Positions 1 to 11,184 are shown, counted from the stretch's first letter. The stretch is DNA of 43,321 nt from Nemertoderma westbladi (GCA_032718475.1 JAUCBJ010008072.1:1-43321); one strand, 5' to 3'. The notes: a model not told the origin generated them from the letters alone. Program-made: numbers and translations.

Positions 1-1210
1 TCAGGAACTCAAATTAACAATAAAATAGTGAAATGTTAGGTTACATTTTTGAGTGTGTCTCTGCCATTCGTAAGACCATGATTTCTTGCCATAATACTGT
101 TAGAATTATAAATAATAATTTACTTTAAAATTAAATTACTAGAAATAAATTACTGAATTACTGATTAAACACTGGAAATCATTTGTGAGTTAGAGGGTAC
201 ACTGAGAGGCATTATTTAGAAGTCCATCAGTTCCAATACCGGTAGTATTGTAGGCCTATATCCTAACATACTCTAGAATTATAAAGAGTATGTGGTTTCA
301 TTAATCCAATAAGCTTTATGTAGAACTGCGACACGCGATGTCAATCATGGGAAGGCCGGCATGCAAGATCTATAAACAAACAGAGCCGCTGCGGAACAGT
401 CAGGGTGTTAGCCGGTTAGACCACAGTCAACCCAATCCAAAAGAACTTCTGAACTTGTAGTAAAGTTAAATGTATTTGCGGGATCCGAATCAACTAGAGT
501 ACCGGTACCTCTGATTTCAGCCTCCAATTTGCTCCTAAAGTTGTCAGGTCTGCGGGTTTTGGATTGCCAGCCACCAACAGACCAAGCCGTCAGAAGAATA
601 ATCCTGAAGAGAATATTTGCAGTTGGCCGCAGTTTCTGGTAGGTAACTCCATTACTGGTAGCCATGTGCTGATGTCAGGATGTGACAGAAACGTTAGCCA
701 TGGTAGTAAATCTCGAGCAAGGTGGGAACCGTAGATATGATCATCTCATTCTAGCCCGATGTACACAGCGGCATTGATACATGGATAGCTGGATAGTGCA
801 GCAATGGAAATGTACCTGTGGTATGTCTGTATGTCCTCCACTGACCTGTAACAAATTGTACACTTCTTGTAGTTGTTGTATATAAATACAAAATAATATT
901 GACAGTAATACCGGTACTGTAATACGGTCAACATCATGCCTGGGCCTAAGCCCCCTAAACTGCAAAAAGTCAATAAATACTAGGCATACTACACTAATAA
1001 ATAAATAGGCCTACTACTAAACTAATAAATAAATACTACCGGTACTAAACTAATAAAAAAAATACTAACTAAACTAATACTGTAAAATAAATAAATACTA
1101 CCGGTACCGGTACTAAACTAATAAATAAATACTGGTACTACTCTACTACGGACCGGTAAAACTATAAAATTTGTCTGTTTCAGTGTTTGTGAACTTACCA
1201 AAATCAGAAA
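1..1210. other. Intergenic DNA, no supported gene
   Basis: Only short open frames occur, without coding signature or splice context. The palindromic motifs accggt and taggcct recur throughout, as they do elsewhere in the window. The best frame, minus strand 408-665, has one hydrophobic stretch but no recognisable domain and no convincing donor site. Confidence 0.6.
975..1150. repeat. Degenerate tandem repeat with CCGGTAC inserts
   Basis: The phrase actaataaataaatacta recurs about five times, separated by ccggtac or ctaccggtaccggtac. Unit length varies, so this is a degenerate low-complexity repeat rather than a clean minisatellite. Confidence 0.55.
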
Positions 1211-2937
1211 TACCGTAAAATGGGGCTACTTTGCCCACTTGGCCCAAAGTTGATGGCGTCGACGGTTGTTAAATATGTCTATACTTTGAATAAAGTCAAT
1301 ATGAATGTATCCATAGGGTACTCCAGTAATTATTTTATGTGATAAAACTTTACTATGTAGCTTTTTTTTGTGTTTGCATATAGTTTTTTAAAAATTCCTG
1401 CATTGGGCAAAGTTGCCCCACTTGTGGACAACTTTGCCCATTACAGTTTTTTCATAGCAAATTACACCATTTTCGCCATATTTTCCCTAAACTTTGTCTT
1501 ACAATTTGTAGAATGTTCACTAGTTTAGGCAAAATTGACATAAATCAGGACAACTTTGCCCACTGGCAAGATTTAAAAAAAAAACCTAACCCAATTCACC
1601 ATCGCATAGTGAAATGGGAGGCATTACTGTATATATGAACATATATAACAAAGAACTTACACTAACAACAGACTAATGCCAGAATGCACAAACACTATTA
1701 AGAATATAATTTCATATTCATATAAGAAATATTTCATATAAACAAACTACAGTAGGCCTATATAAACAAAGTTGAAGCTCAGTTATTTAGAAAACAGTAT
1801 GCTAGAGTTCACGTTCCATGCACAAGCAGTTCAAAATCAAAACAATAGGCATAAGCTATACCGGTATATAGAGTTCAAGTTCACGATCAAAGAGTTCGAA
1901 AACAGGTTCAAGTTCACTTTGCGGGAGATCAAAATCAAAACAATAAGCTAGAGTTCCAGTTCACGATCCAAGAGTTCGAAAAGAGTTAAAGTTTACATTG
2001 CAGGAGTTTGAAATCAAAATGATAACCTGCTAGAGTTCAAGTTCACGATCCAGGAGTTCGATATCGAAATTCCAATCAGCGAACAATTCTATAGGACTGC
2101 TGTGACCACTCATTGGGCTAGCCGGTAATCTGGTAATATTTCATCAAAAGCACAAATAACTGCAATTGTCCCCTCACTGCTATCAGTGGCAGCAGACGTA
2201 TTACTATCATCATGGCTATCTGAGATATCAGGCCAGCATTCACTGCTAACAGATGAGTCAGAACTCAACACAATTTCATCATCAGACTGTTGTGGGAATA
2301 AATTCCTTCCTGCCCCTCTCCCAATCACCCCCTGCAACCTTTGACTGTGAGTATTTCCACGTCCTCGAGTACCCCGACCACGACCACGACTGCGCCCTCG
2401 ACCCCGATTTTGATTCTCCTTATCTTTCCTTTGAATGTATATGTCTTCGGCAGACACTGATTTACCAGCTGGTACATCCAATTTGTAACGTATTATATTG
2501 TATTAAATGTTAAGGTGGGCAAAGTTGTCCGCCTTTTATAAAATTTGGGTTTCGTTGCATAAAAGTAAATTTTACATCAAGTTGGTTAATCGTTGAGGAC
2601 TGAAGCTTTGATTTTATTATTGCTGAATAACTGTGAATTTGATATAAAACTGATTTGATGGTGTGGGGGGTTGACAAATAATTTTTGCAAGTTGAAGTTT
2701 GGGAGGTTAAAATTTTGTCATTTTTGATGAGCAACATAAACACGATGATAAATAAATTATTGTATATAATTATCACTGTAACGGTATACTCTTATAATCT
2801 CCAATTATTGTTCTACACAATAGTACAAAAATTAATAATTAATTAATTAATTAATTGGTGGCAAATACTGTTTATATTGACCAAGAAAAGATCGGGCAAA
2901 GTTACCCCACTGGGCAAAGTAGCCCCATTTTACGGTA
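1211..2937. mobile_element. pogo-like DNA transposon remnant with TA target duplication
   Basis: The ends form terminal inverted repeats. The left end reads CCGTAAAATGGGGCTAC from 1213, and its reverse complement ends at 2935, with the first 25 positions identical. A TA dinucleotide flanks each end (1211-1212 and 2936-2937), as in the Tc1/mariner/pogo superfamily. The motif gggcaaagttgcccc and variants recur inside the ends (about 1404-1440, 1548-1566, 2513-2530, 2892-2920), giving palindromic subterminal repeats. The only coding trace is a transposase-like C-terminal tail on the minus strand, so the copy is non-autonomous. The ends and target duplication are seen directly; pogo membership is inferred from TA plus the tail. 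Confidence 0.72.
2110..2481 (-). pseudogene. C-terminal tail of a pogo-like transposase (truncated)
   Basis: A 123-codon frame inside the TA-flanked element. It carries VSAEDIY followed by a basic RG-rich stretch (GRGRSRGRGRG, about residues 27-42) and an acidic serine-rich end (SDDEIVLSSDSSVSSE). In pogo/Tigger transposases the region after the DDE domain usually contains a VSPEDI-like phrase followed by basic residues, which this resembles. No catalytic D, D or D/E region precedes it: the frame is closed just upstream of 2481 on the minus strand. It is therefore most likely the remnant of an internally deleted element. An unrelated RG-rich ORF cannot be excluded. Confidence 0.45.
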
Positions 2938-3647
2938 TAAGTTCTGATGTTCTGAAGTTTATAGGCCCATGACCATATCACATCACAGTATCTCTTACAG
3001 AAGGGCTAATAAAAAATTCGACTCGATTTTTCTCACGTAATTGACCATCCCGAATCCAACAAACAGTTTTTTTTTAATTATTTTAAATTCAATAGTACAC
3101 TCAAAATGTATCTTACACTTGATTTTGCTTTTCAAAATGTCGAAGCCAGGCCAGTAACCCCCCCCCCCCCCCCCCCAGTATTTTTTCTAATATTTTTTTT
3201 ACCGTGCAGTTATGTTGTTGTTGGCCTTATCTTGTTTGTTCGCTTTGAAATAGTTAATGTTTGATTTATATTATTTGATTTGTTTGTACACGATTGATTT
3301 GTACACGAAGTTGGGCCTTCGAGCAGTACGTGAGATAAATTTATGTCAAGCCCCTAACAGTGTCAGTTCGTTTCACTTACTCCATGGCTTGCCTCACAAA
3401 CCACGTTGCGAATTGTAGGCCCCTATATATATAGCCACTCCAATGTAACACATGATTTTAACGAGAATTCTACATTCAGATATGGTGCCTTTTTGGTACA
3501 AATCAAGTTAATATTACGTCCACGCCGTCGAAAATACGTTAAGACCAGATCCATCCAATTTCGACGTCGAATTCACGTAAATAGGGCGGCCAAAGTTACA
3601 TAGATTCAACGTAGATATTTGATTGAACACGATTGAGTTGAATTAAC
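2938..3647. other. Gene-poor DNA with a poly-C run
   Basis: No supported gene. A 19-base C homopolymer lies at 3158-3176. The ORF at 3406-3603 on the plus strand has no domain and no splice context and is treated as chance. Confidence 0.6.
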
Positions 3648-4081
3648 ACCCACCCCACCCCACCCCACCCGCACTTAGTACTGTGGTTAATTTAATCCCG
3701 GCCCCACTCCACCCGCACTTAGTACTGTGGTTAATTTAACCCCGGCTCCACTCCACCCGCACTTAGTACTGTGGTCAATTTAACCCCCGCCCCACTCCAC
3801 CTGCACTTAGTAATGTGGTTTATTTAACCCCCGCCCCACTCCACCCGCACTTAGTACTGTGGTTAATTTAACCCCCGCCCCACTCGACCTGCACTTAGTA
3901 CTGTGGTTAATTTAACCCTTGCCTACTCCACCCACACTTAGTACTGTGGTTAATTTAACCCCCGCCCCACTCCACCCGCACTTAGTACTGTGGTTAATTT
4001 AACACCTGCCAAACCCCGCCCGCACTTAGTACTGTGGTTAATTTAACCCCCGCCCCACTCCACCCGCACTTAGTACTGTTG
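3648..4081. repeat. 44-bp minisatellite, about 10 units
   Basis: The phrase gcacttagtactgtggttaa recurs at 3671, 3715, 3759, 3803, 3847, 3891, 3934, 3978, 4022 and 4066, giving a period of 44 bp with one 43-bp step. Each unit also holds a C-rich half (ccccactccaccc) and an A/T half (ttaatttaac). Point differences between units are few. Confidence 0.93.
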
Positions 4082-4250
4082 ACAAACAACTGATTTCTGA
4101 CAACCGACAGCAGACAAACCATAGGTGACTACTGATAACCGACAGCAGACAACGGAAAGCAAACAACCGACAAAAGACAACCAACAACATACAACCGACA
4201 AGAGAGAACCCATACCAAACAAGCAAAAGCAGAAAACTGACATATCGTAA
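4079..4250. repeat. Interspersed GACAACCGACAG repeat cluster
   Basis: The words gacaaccgacagcagac, ataaccgacagcagacaa, caaccgacaaaagacaa and caaccgacaagag occur in quick succession, giving an irregular 10-20 bp repeat. The same vocabulary reappears at 35330-35400. It abuts the end of the 44-bp minisatellite. Confidence 0.7.
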
Positions 4251-4299
4251 CACCTAGACTTTAATATTTAAACATTTTTTAATTCGAGGGAATACTTTA

Positions 4300-4372
4300 A
4301 TTTGGGTGTTCTTTGGGTTATGAGGTTGGGCGTTGTTTGGGTTACGAGGTTGGGTGTTGTTTGGGTTAGGAT
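4300..4372. repeat. Short tandem repeat, about 24 bp, three units
   Basis: Three copies of ttgggtgttgtttgggtta followed by tgag or cgag lie in tandem. The open frames on both strands here are products of the repeat. Confidence 0.8.
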
Positions 4373-4623
4373 GATCGGCGTTGTAAGTTGTAAGTTTAAA
4401 TTTGAGTGTGACGAACAAGCCTCGTCGAACAAAATGAATTCATTATTGATGTTTCCTTTCAAAAGTTACATTAATTACATTTTTACATTAAATGTTAAAA
4501 GCATATTGAGAAAGTTTTAAATTAAAATTTAATAGTATTTTTCAAATCATTGGTTTTTAAGATTAAAAGCCATTTTCTATTATTTAAAATATTTTTTCAA
4601 AATATTTATATTTAATGACTTAC

Positions 4624-5021
4624 GTCGATTGGTTGGAGTTGTCGGTACTTTGGGCAGCTCGCATACGTAGGCCCGTTGTCGGAGGCAGTGGTCGTCGGAC
4701 CAGCAGCTCCCCTGCACCCGGAAGACGACGCAGTCGGCGTTGGTAGTGACGCCGCCCCAGGGTTTATCGTTGGGCTCCTCCACGCACCAGAAGGGGTCGG
4801 TATCCAGCGGGCTGCGGTCCGACCACACGAAGTCCCCTTCGTTCTCGCTGTCTGTCAACCCGATCCACGCGTCCTTGTCGCCTTTGATCGCGGAGATCAG
4901 CTCGAAGTATTGCTCGTGGCTCTTTCGGTTGGGCCAATTGGCCTCCCAGATCGGCGCAAGCGGTGGCCGCATCCGCGAAGTTCTTACGTTCCAGAATATA
5001 AACCATATCGTATTCGGCAGA
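4624..5021 (-). pseudogene. C-type lectin domain exon with a one-base frameshift
   Basis: A 398-bp exon covering nearly a whole C-type lectin domain. It has an AG acceptor (ttatag, just above 5021) and a GTAAGT donor (4618-4623). In order it shows an FADAATACADLGG segment (helix and first cysteine), the WIGLTD core motif, CVEEPND with the EPN triplet typical of mannose-type calcium site 2, DCVVF, then CWSDDHC and the final YVCE. WSD replaces the usual WND. The first segment (5021 to about 4938) and the rest lie in different frames, and a single-base change near the cc at about 4930 would join them. The exon is much more GC-rich than its surroundings. Either it is a pseudogene exon or the base is a sequence error. 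The product would be a secreted or membrane carbohydrate-binding lectin. Confidence 0.85.
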
Positions 5022-5118
5022 CTATAAGGAAATTAAATTCATTAATTATTTATTTTCATGACTAAATAAATCTCTGAAAGTCTATTTTACGGCACAACAA
5101 TAAAAACATTTAGTTTAC

Positions 5119-5225
5119 CAACCCGATTCAGTATTCTCCTCCCCGCCGTTGATGAAGATGTCCTCTAGCTGTTCAATTAAGAATTCCGCAGTTATCAGGT
5201 TGTAGATAAAACGACACATGTGTGT
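5119..5225 (-). CDS. Possible coding exon upstream of the lectin exon
   Basis: Reading the minus strand, an open stretch encodes MCRFIYNLITAEFLIEQ followed by LEDIFINGGEENTES. It ends at a plausible donor (GGTTG then GTAAAC at 5113-5118). It lies 98 bp 5' of the lectin exon on the same strand and could be the preceding exon of that gene. No domain is recognised. The donor is phase 2, which would join to the frame opposite to that of the conserved N-terminal half of the lectin domain, so the link is unproven. Confidence 0.3.
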
Positions 5226-5642
5226 AATTCTGTGTTATCATAAGCGAACCGTAATCGACTTGTCATGTGGTATAATAATTTATTACATGAGCGTAGAATT
5301 ACACTTCATTGGACATAGTTAATTTTAAACCAATAATGAATTTATTTATATATCAAATACTACCACTTTCTATTGCAAATATGTCTAATATGAAGTCTTC
5401 CCTACATAATGCGTAATTATGGTGATACAGCTGATTCTCACTTTCAATACATATATATTAAAAAATTTACAACAAAATCTATGTATTCCAATTACTTTAT
5501 ATATTATAAATTAATTACTACAACACAATACTTTTGTTTTACAATAAATTATTATTAGTACAAAATATGTATATCTAATCATTTTTGCATTACTTTTCAA
5601 AGCACATTGTATAATTTTACGATAATTTTTCTAAAATTATTT
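5226..5642. other. AT-rich intergenic DNA
   Basis: No open frame, repeat or RNA gene is visible. The stretch is very AT-rich between the possible exon and the TTAA-flanked MITE. Confidence 0.6.
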
Positions 5643-6230
5643 TTAACCCTTTCGCACCTAAAGCAAGATTTTATTTGTGGCCCAAAAGTCTAAACTAAAA
5701 TCATAAATATTAAATTTGTCAATCTTTCTGTCTTGTTGTCTGTCAAGACAAAGAAGAATACAAAATAACTAACATTCTCGCTCTGGAGATTTTACAGGTT
5801 GGTGATTTCATTTCTGATGTAAGTTTTCACTTTTACATAAATTAGTCTGTTTCTATGTCTGTCAGTCTTTCTGTCAATCGGTCTGTCAAAACTAAAAAAG
5901 AATACAAACTAACATTCTCGCTATGGGGTTTTAAGGGGTACTGAGTTAATTTCTGATGTCAGTTTTCTCGTTTACATAAATCTCTGTATGTCTATCTGTC
6001 TTTCTATCATTAAGTCAGTCAGTCTGTCAAAACTTAAAAAGAGAATACAAAGTAACTAACATTCTCGCTATGGTGGTTTTAAAGGTTGCTGATTTTACTT
6101 CTGATGTCAGTTTACACGTTTACATATATCTAGTCTGTCTGTCTGTCAGTCTGTGATGCATTTCGCATAGGCCTGTGTCATAGCCATAGTAGTGACGCAT
6201 ACGCATGCGTCATAGGTGCGAAAAGTTTAA
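5643..6230. mobile_element. TTAA-flanked MITE (piggyBac-like ends)
   Basis: TTAA at 5643-5646 is followed by CCCTTTCGCACCTA, and the mirror sequence TAGGTGCGAAAAGT ends at 6226 before TTAA at 6227-6230. Inverted ends of 14 bp match at 12 positions. A TTAA target duplication and CCCTTT-like ends are characteristic of piggyBac-type elements. No transposase is encoded. The interior consists mostly of a 140-147 bp tandem repeat. Confidence 0.65.
5715..6165. repeat. Tandem repeat of about 140-147 bp inside the MITE, three units
   Basis: The phrase aacattctcgct recurs at 5771, 5911 and 6058. Each is followed by a ttttacaggtt/ttttaaaggtt segment, tttctgatgtcagtttt, tttacataaat and a run of gtctgtctgtc. 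Units differ by small indels. Confidence 0.85.
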
Positions 6231-6774
6231 ATAAATTTTGTATTTTAAGCAGTTTAAAGACAGTAGAAAAAATTTAAATGTTAATTTCTGTACAATTTCC
6301 ATATAACAATATTACAACAAACCCCGGAATATAGTGTCATAATTCTATGATATGACCCCACCCCCTCATTTTTTTTTTACAAATCTTAATAAAATAACAT
6401 TAGATTTCTAACAGAAATTATTTCAACTCCCGACCAATTTCTCAGTAATCCAGAATTTTTAGCCTACAAGGTTACAATATAATTGCAATATGAAACTGCA
6501 TAAATATCACCATGCACACTTTTTTATACGTCTATAGCTAAAGATTGAATGGAAAAATAAAAATTGTTATTAACACAATAAATAGTCGGGAAGTTAAACT
6601 ATCTCCTTGATATATACGTAATTTTATAGAATGACAAATATGAGTTAACATATTTTTTCCTTTCAAAAAATTGCATACTTTTCAAAATTATACAACTAAT
6701 TTGATACTAAACTAGGTAATCTTATTAGTTGTAATAACTCCAACGTACAACATCTCCAACTATTTTTATACAAT
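6231..6774. other. AT-rich intergenic DNA
   Basis: No gene, tandem repeat or inverted ends recognised. It separates the MITE from the 5' region of the repeat-protein gene. Confidence 0.55.
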
Positions 6775-6916
6775 AAAACCACCATTAAATCTTTCTTTTT
6801 TATACATCATTATAAAACAAAACAAAAGTAGTGCAAAATAAAATTTTGAAGTAAATTACACTAAATTACTAGATCTAAATTTGTTGAACTAAATTAATTA
6901 CTATATTAAAACAATA
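6775..6916 (+). repeat. 5' region of the MGNFFTK gene, copy P1
   Basis: About 140 bp immediately upstream of the ATG at 6917. It recurs, nearly identical, at 16366-16503 upstream of a second ATGGGGAACTTTTTTAC start. Shared phrases include caccattaaatctt, tatacatcattataaaa and ttactagatctaaatttgtt. Its position suggests 5' UTR and perhaps core promoter, but no TATA box at a convincing spacing is claimed. Confidence 0.7.
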
Positions 6917-7890
6917 ATGGGAAACTTTTTTACAAAAAAAACCCAACGATCAGCCACAATCCCGTCCGTCCGCGCCAGTTTCCCCACCATTAACACAAAG
7001 CCACTCTGCTACCAAACATCCAGCTCCAATATCACCTCCACCACAGATAGAACAGTACCCAGTCGCCTTTGGTCCGACAGTCGATGATTCAGCTCCGTCT
7101 ACTCCGACAATACAAAATCAATCTGCTACGAATCAACCACCTCTATTACCAGCTCCACAGATAGGACAGTACCCAGTCGCCTTTGGTCCGACAGTCGATG
7201 GTTCAGCTCCGTCTACTCCGACAATACAAAATCACTCTGCTACGAATCAACCACCTCTATTACCAGCTCCACAGATAGGACAGTACCCAGTCGCCTTTGG
7301 TCCGACAGTCGATGGTTCAGCTCCGTCTACTCCGACAATACAAAATCACTCTGCTACGAATCAACCACCTCTATTACCAGCTCCACAGATAGGACAGTAC
7401 CCAGTCGCCTTTGGTCCGACAGTCAATGGTTCAGCTCCGTCTACTCCGACAATACAAAATCACTCTGCTACGAATCAACCACCTCCTTTACCTGCTCCAC
7501 AGATAGGACAGTACCCAGTCGCCTTTGTTCCGACAGTCTATGGTTCACCTCCGACAATACAAAATCACTCTGCTACGAATCAACCACCTCCATTACCAGC
7601 TCCACAGATAGGACAGTACCCAGTCGCCTTTGGTCCGACAGTCGATGGTTCAGCTCCGTCTACTCCAACAATACACAATCACTCTGCTACGAATCAACCA
7701 CCTCCATTACCAGCTCCACAGATAGGACAGTACCCAGTCGCCTTTGGTCCGACAGTCGATGGTTCAGCTCCGTCTACTCCGACAATACACAATCACTCTG
7801 CTACGAATCAACCACCTCCATTACCAGCTCCACAGATAGGACAGTACCCAGTCGCCTTTGGTCCGACAGTCGATGGTTCAGCTCCGTCTA
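6917..7890 (+). pseudogene. Proline-rich 38-aa repeat protein, 5' part (MGNFFTK start)
   Basis: The ATG at 6917 opens MGNFFTKK, which fits an N-myristoylation signal (Gly2, Thr6, Lys7). From 6942 another frame encodes a proline/serine lead-in and then eight repeats. Each repeat is 114 bp (one is 105) and reads PAPQIGQYPVAFGPTVDGSA, then PSTPTIQNHSATNQPPPL. The two frames are separated by one base in an 8-A run (6934-6941); seven As would join them. The second copy of this start at 16504 reads directly into PND in the frame used here, which supports that view. No enzyme domain is visible; the repeats look disordered. The frame ends at the LTR element inserted at 7891. The function is unknown. 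Confidence 0.7.
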
Positions 7891-8214
7891 TGTAAAAGCT
7901 TCTGTGGGATGTAACTGGCCCTTCGCCCCGCAACCCAGTTTTTCCCCCATACGCTAAAATACTCTGAAACCTACTGTAAAGGTTTTTCTGGGATATGACT
8001 GATTTGTTTTCTTTGATAACCAGTTCCCCCCTCCAAGGCGTTGGAATCCTTTAAGAGGGATCTGAGCTGTTCGATTGGCCAGCCGGCTTGGGAAGGTTGC
8101 CCTAGTTACCCATAGCCCTGCGTTGAGTTAGTTCTGATTTCGACCAATCCCGAGCTACTGAACTGAAATTATCCTGTCTCACTGCTGATTACATGTGTTG
8201 AACGGGATTCTTGG

Positions 8215-9120
8215 AAAATAAGAGAGCTAAAGTCACGGGACTTTTTGTTATGATTTTAAGACTTTATTATCAGTGTTTTAAGACCGTGTTGAAATAGCGA
8301 AATGTTTTCTGCCTTTTTATAAGAACATTAGTAGGCTAAATTATAGAAAGCATAGCTATTATCTTACCAATTCCAAACAAACAAACGATTCAATGCAATC
8401 TAATTATATCTTAACCTACCGTCATACTGCTTTTACTGTTTGTAATTTTGTATCAGTATAATTGGATGTTATTAGTTGAAGAATATCAATAATCAACCCA
8501 CAATTTTCCCAATATCCTTGATACACTACAGGTTAGAGAGAAGGGTTATGTACAACAATTGCGACTTTATTATTGTGTTTGTAGTGAATCTAATGTTGTT
8601 TGACAGACACTACCTGAGTCCAGTGCATATCTCTTTATACCTGATCAAAGTCAGTAACTGTCGGCATATCAGTGAGCAGTGTTGTGCGTTACCGGTAGCG
8701 TGCGTGATTGTAAAGTGATTTGGATCTGATAATAAAGCATTCCTAAAGAATGCGCCCTATGCTTGAAATTTAAGCCATATCGTTGTGTGTAATATCAGTC
8801 ATAACTCTGTTTACATAGGTAGAGCGCCACGTCCTAAAAGGAACTGCTAATATTTCCCGAAAGTGAATAATATTTGTCAGAGATTATATATTAGTAATCA
8901 ATCGAATAATACAGTAGGCTTGACCGCAAATAAATTTAAGCCCACGAATCCAGTCTCCCGGTGTTATAAACGGGTCATTTGGACGCGCATGGACTGGCTT
9001 CGGCTAATGTTTTTGGTTTGTTTTGTATTAAATCTTATCATCTTAAAAAAGGCAGATTATCAATAAAGACATATAAATTTCGGCAGGTTAAACTGCTGAA
9101 GGTCTATAAAAGCGCGTACA
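8215..9120. repeat. 906-bp direct repeat, copy 1 (part of 5' LTR)
   Basis: Starts aaaataagagagc and ends ataaaagcgcgtaca. It matches 10279-11184 at a constant offset of 2,064 bp. It contains AATAAA at about 8731, directly before a small hairpin (GCATTC ctaaa GAATGC), a plausible polyadenylation region. The short ORFs inside both copies are identical but carry no domain. Confidence 0.95.
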
Positions 9121-9451
9121 ATAATAGCTATCGATCTTATTTGCGGTAAGCAATAAGATTGAAAGGTACCGGTACATCAGAACCGGTACCAGTAGGTCAG
9201 TAGGCCCAACTGTCATAACCGGTACTATTACCGTAGGTCCGTAGGCCCAACTGTCATAACCGGTACTGCTGTGCAAGTACATTAGTATTATTTCGATTGT
9301 GATATAGTGTATATTGTAGGCTGCTAGGGGATTAGGGATTGATCACCCCTCATTCTTCTGTACAGTTTACTTATTTCTGTCGATTTTATTCACGTGTAAG
9401 TTAGTATTGAGCCGAAGACGTGTAAGTCTGCTCAGATTGTTCAGATCATTG

Positions 9452-9970
9452 AGGCTAGACTGTTGTCTGACTGTTGTTAGGCTTGAAGATTACAGCGTGT
9501 GTAGAGAGTCTGATAGGTGCCAGTTAGTAAGTTGGGGCAACTCGTAAGTTGTAAGGTCAACCCCCATAAAGAATAAGCCGCGCTACCTTATTAGCACGCA
9601 TACTCACTAACAAGTTTCGGAATCTGCATATACTGTGGTTATTTAGGCTTGATAGTAGTCCGTCAGCGTTTATACTGTACTGTCTGTATAGTCCGTTCAG
9701 ATACCGTAATAGTATTATTTAGATATTTTGTAGGCTGGATTGTTGCCTAGCTGTTGTTGGGTCTGAAGAGATTGCCGCGTGTGTAGAGAGTCTGATAGAT
9801 GCCAGTTAGTAAGTTGGGGCAACTCGTAAGTTGTAAGGTCAACCCCCATAAAGAATAAGCCGCGCTACCGTATTAGCACGCATACTCACTAACAAGTTTC
9901 GGAATCTGCACATCCTGTGGTTTATTTGGGCTTAATGGTAGTTTGTCAGCATCCGGTTTGTATTTTATTT
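9452..9970. repeat. 282-bp tandem duplication inside the LTR element
   Basis: The phrase gtagagagtctgatag occurs at 9501 and 9783. It is followed in both copies by gccagttagtaagttggggc, then aataagccgcgctacc and actcactaacaagtttcgg. The copies differ by scattered substitutions, so the duplication is older than the insertion implied by the near-identical LTRs. Confidence 0.85.
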
Positions 9971-10278
9971 GAGTATTCTGTACGGGTAGCGTAATATTTA
10001 TTATTCAGAGTTTATGCGATTACTCGCAACATTCATGTCCCCAAGTTTATTCCTACAGTAATTGTGTTTGTTATACATACCGTTATAGTTAAATTAACCC
10101 CAGTACTACACGGGCTGCTTGGCGTAGGTAAAGACTGGTGACTTAGTGCCCCGGTCACTCCAGCAGATGCTGTGGTTCTTTTAACTGTTCAAGTATATTT
10201 AACTACTGGTTATCTGTTTTTACAAGTACCTGTACCTAATTTAGGGTTTAATTTAGTTTAATAGAGTTAATTTAGGGA

Positions 10279-11184
10279 AAAATAAGAGAGCTAAAGTCAC
10301 GGGACTTTTTGTTATGATTTTAAGACTTTATTATCAGTGTTTTAAGACCGTGTTGAAATAGCGAAATGTTTTCTGCCTTTTTATAAGAACATTAGTAGGC
10401 TAAATTATAGAAAGCATAGCTATTATCTTACCAATTCCAAACAAACAAACGATTCAATGCAATCTAATTATATCTTAACCTACCGTCATACTGCTTTTAC
10501 TGTTTGTAATTTTGTATCAGTATAATTGGATGTTATTAGTTGAAGAATATCAATAATCAACCCACAATTTTCCCAATATCCTTGATACACTACAGGTTAG
10601 AGAGAAGGGTTATGTACAACAATTGCGACTTTATTATTGTGTTTGTAGTGAATCTAATGTTGTTTGACAGACACTACCTGAGTCCAGTGCATATCTCTTT
10701 ATACCTGATCAAAGTCAGTAACTGTCGGCATATCAGTGAGCAGTGTTGTGCGTTACCGGTAGCGTGCGTGATTGTAAAGTGATTTGGATCTGATAATAAA
10801 GCATTCCTAAAGAATGCGCCCTATGCTTGAAATTTAAGCCATATCGTTGTGTGTAATATCAGTCATAACTCTGTTTACATAGGTAGAGCGCCACGTCCTA
10901 AAAGGAACTGCTAATATTTCCCGAAAGTGAATAATATTTGTCAGAGATTATATATTAGTAATCAATCGAATAATACAGTAGGCTTGACCGCAAATAAATT
11001 TAAGCCCACGAATCCAGTCTCCCGGTGTTATAAACGGGTCATTTGGACGCGCATGGACTGGCTTCGGCTAATGTTTTTGGTTTGTTTTGTATTAAATCTT
11101 ATCATCTTAAAAAAGGCAGATTATCAATAAAGACATATAAATTTCGGCAGGTTAAACTGCTGAAGGTCTATAAAAGCGCGTACA
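10279..11184. repeat. 906-bp direct repeat, copy 2 (truncated 3' LTR)
   Basis: Matches 8215-9120 end to end. It forms the right end of the element and stops at GCGTACA directly before the target duplication GTCTA. The 324 bp that start the left copy of the putative LTR are missing here. Confidence 0.95.

Noticed and set aside
408-665. 85-codon minus-strand ORF with a hydrophobic segment
   Set aside because: Single short frame without domain, donor site or conserved pattern. Not distinguishable from chance.
4038-4253. 71-codon minus-strand hydrophobic ORF
   Set aside because: Arises from the gacaaccgacag repeat read antisense.
4676-5065. Plus-strand ORFs of 129 and 95 codons
   Set aside because: Antisense shadows of the GC-rich lectin exon.
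8476-9066. 80- and 67-codon ORFs duplicated at 10540-11130
   Set aside because: They lie in the LTR-type direct repeats, have no domain, and their identity follows from repeat identity.
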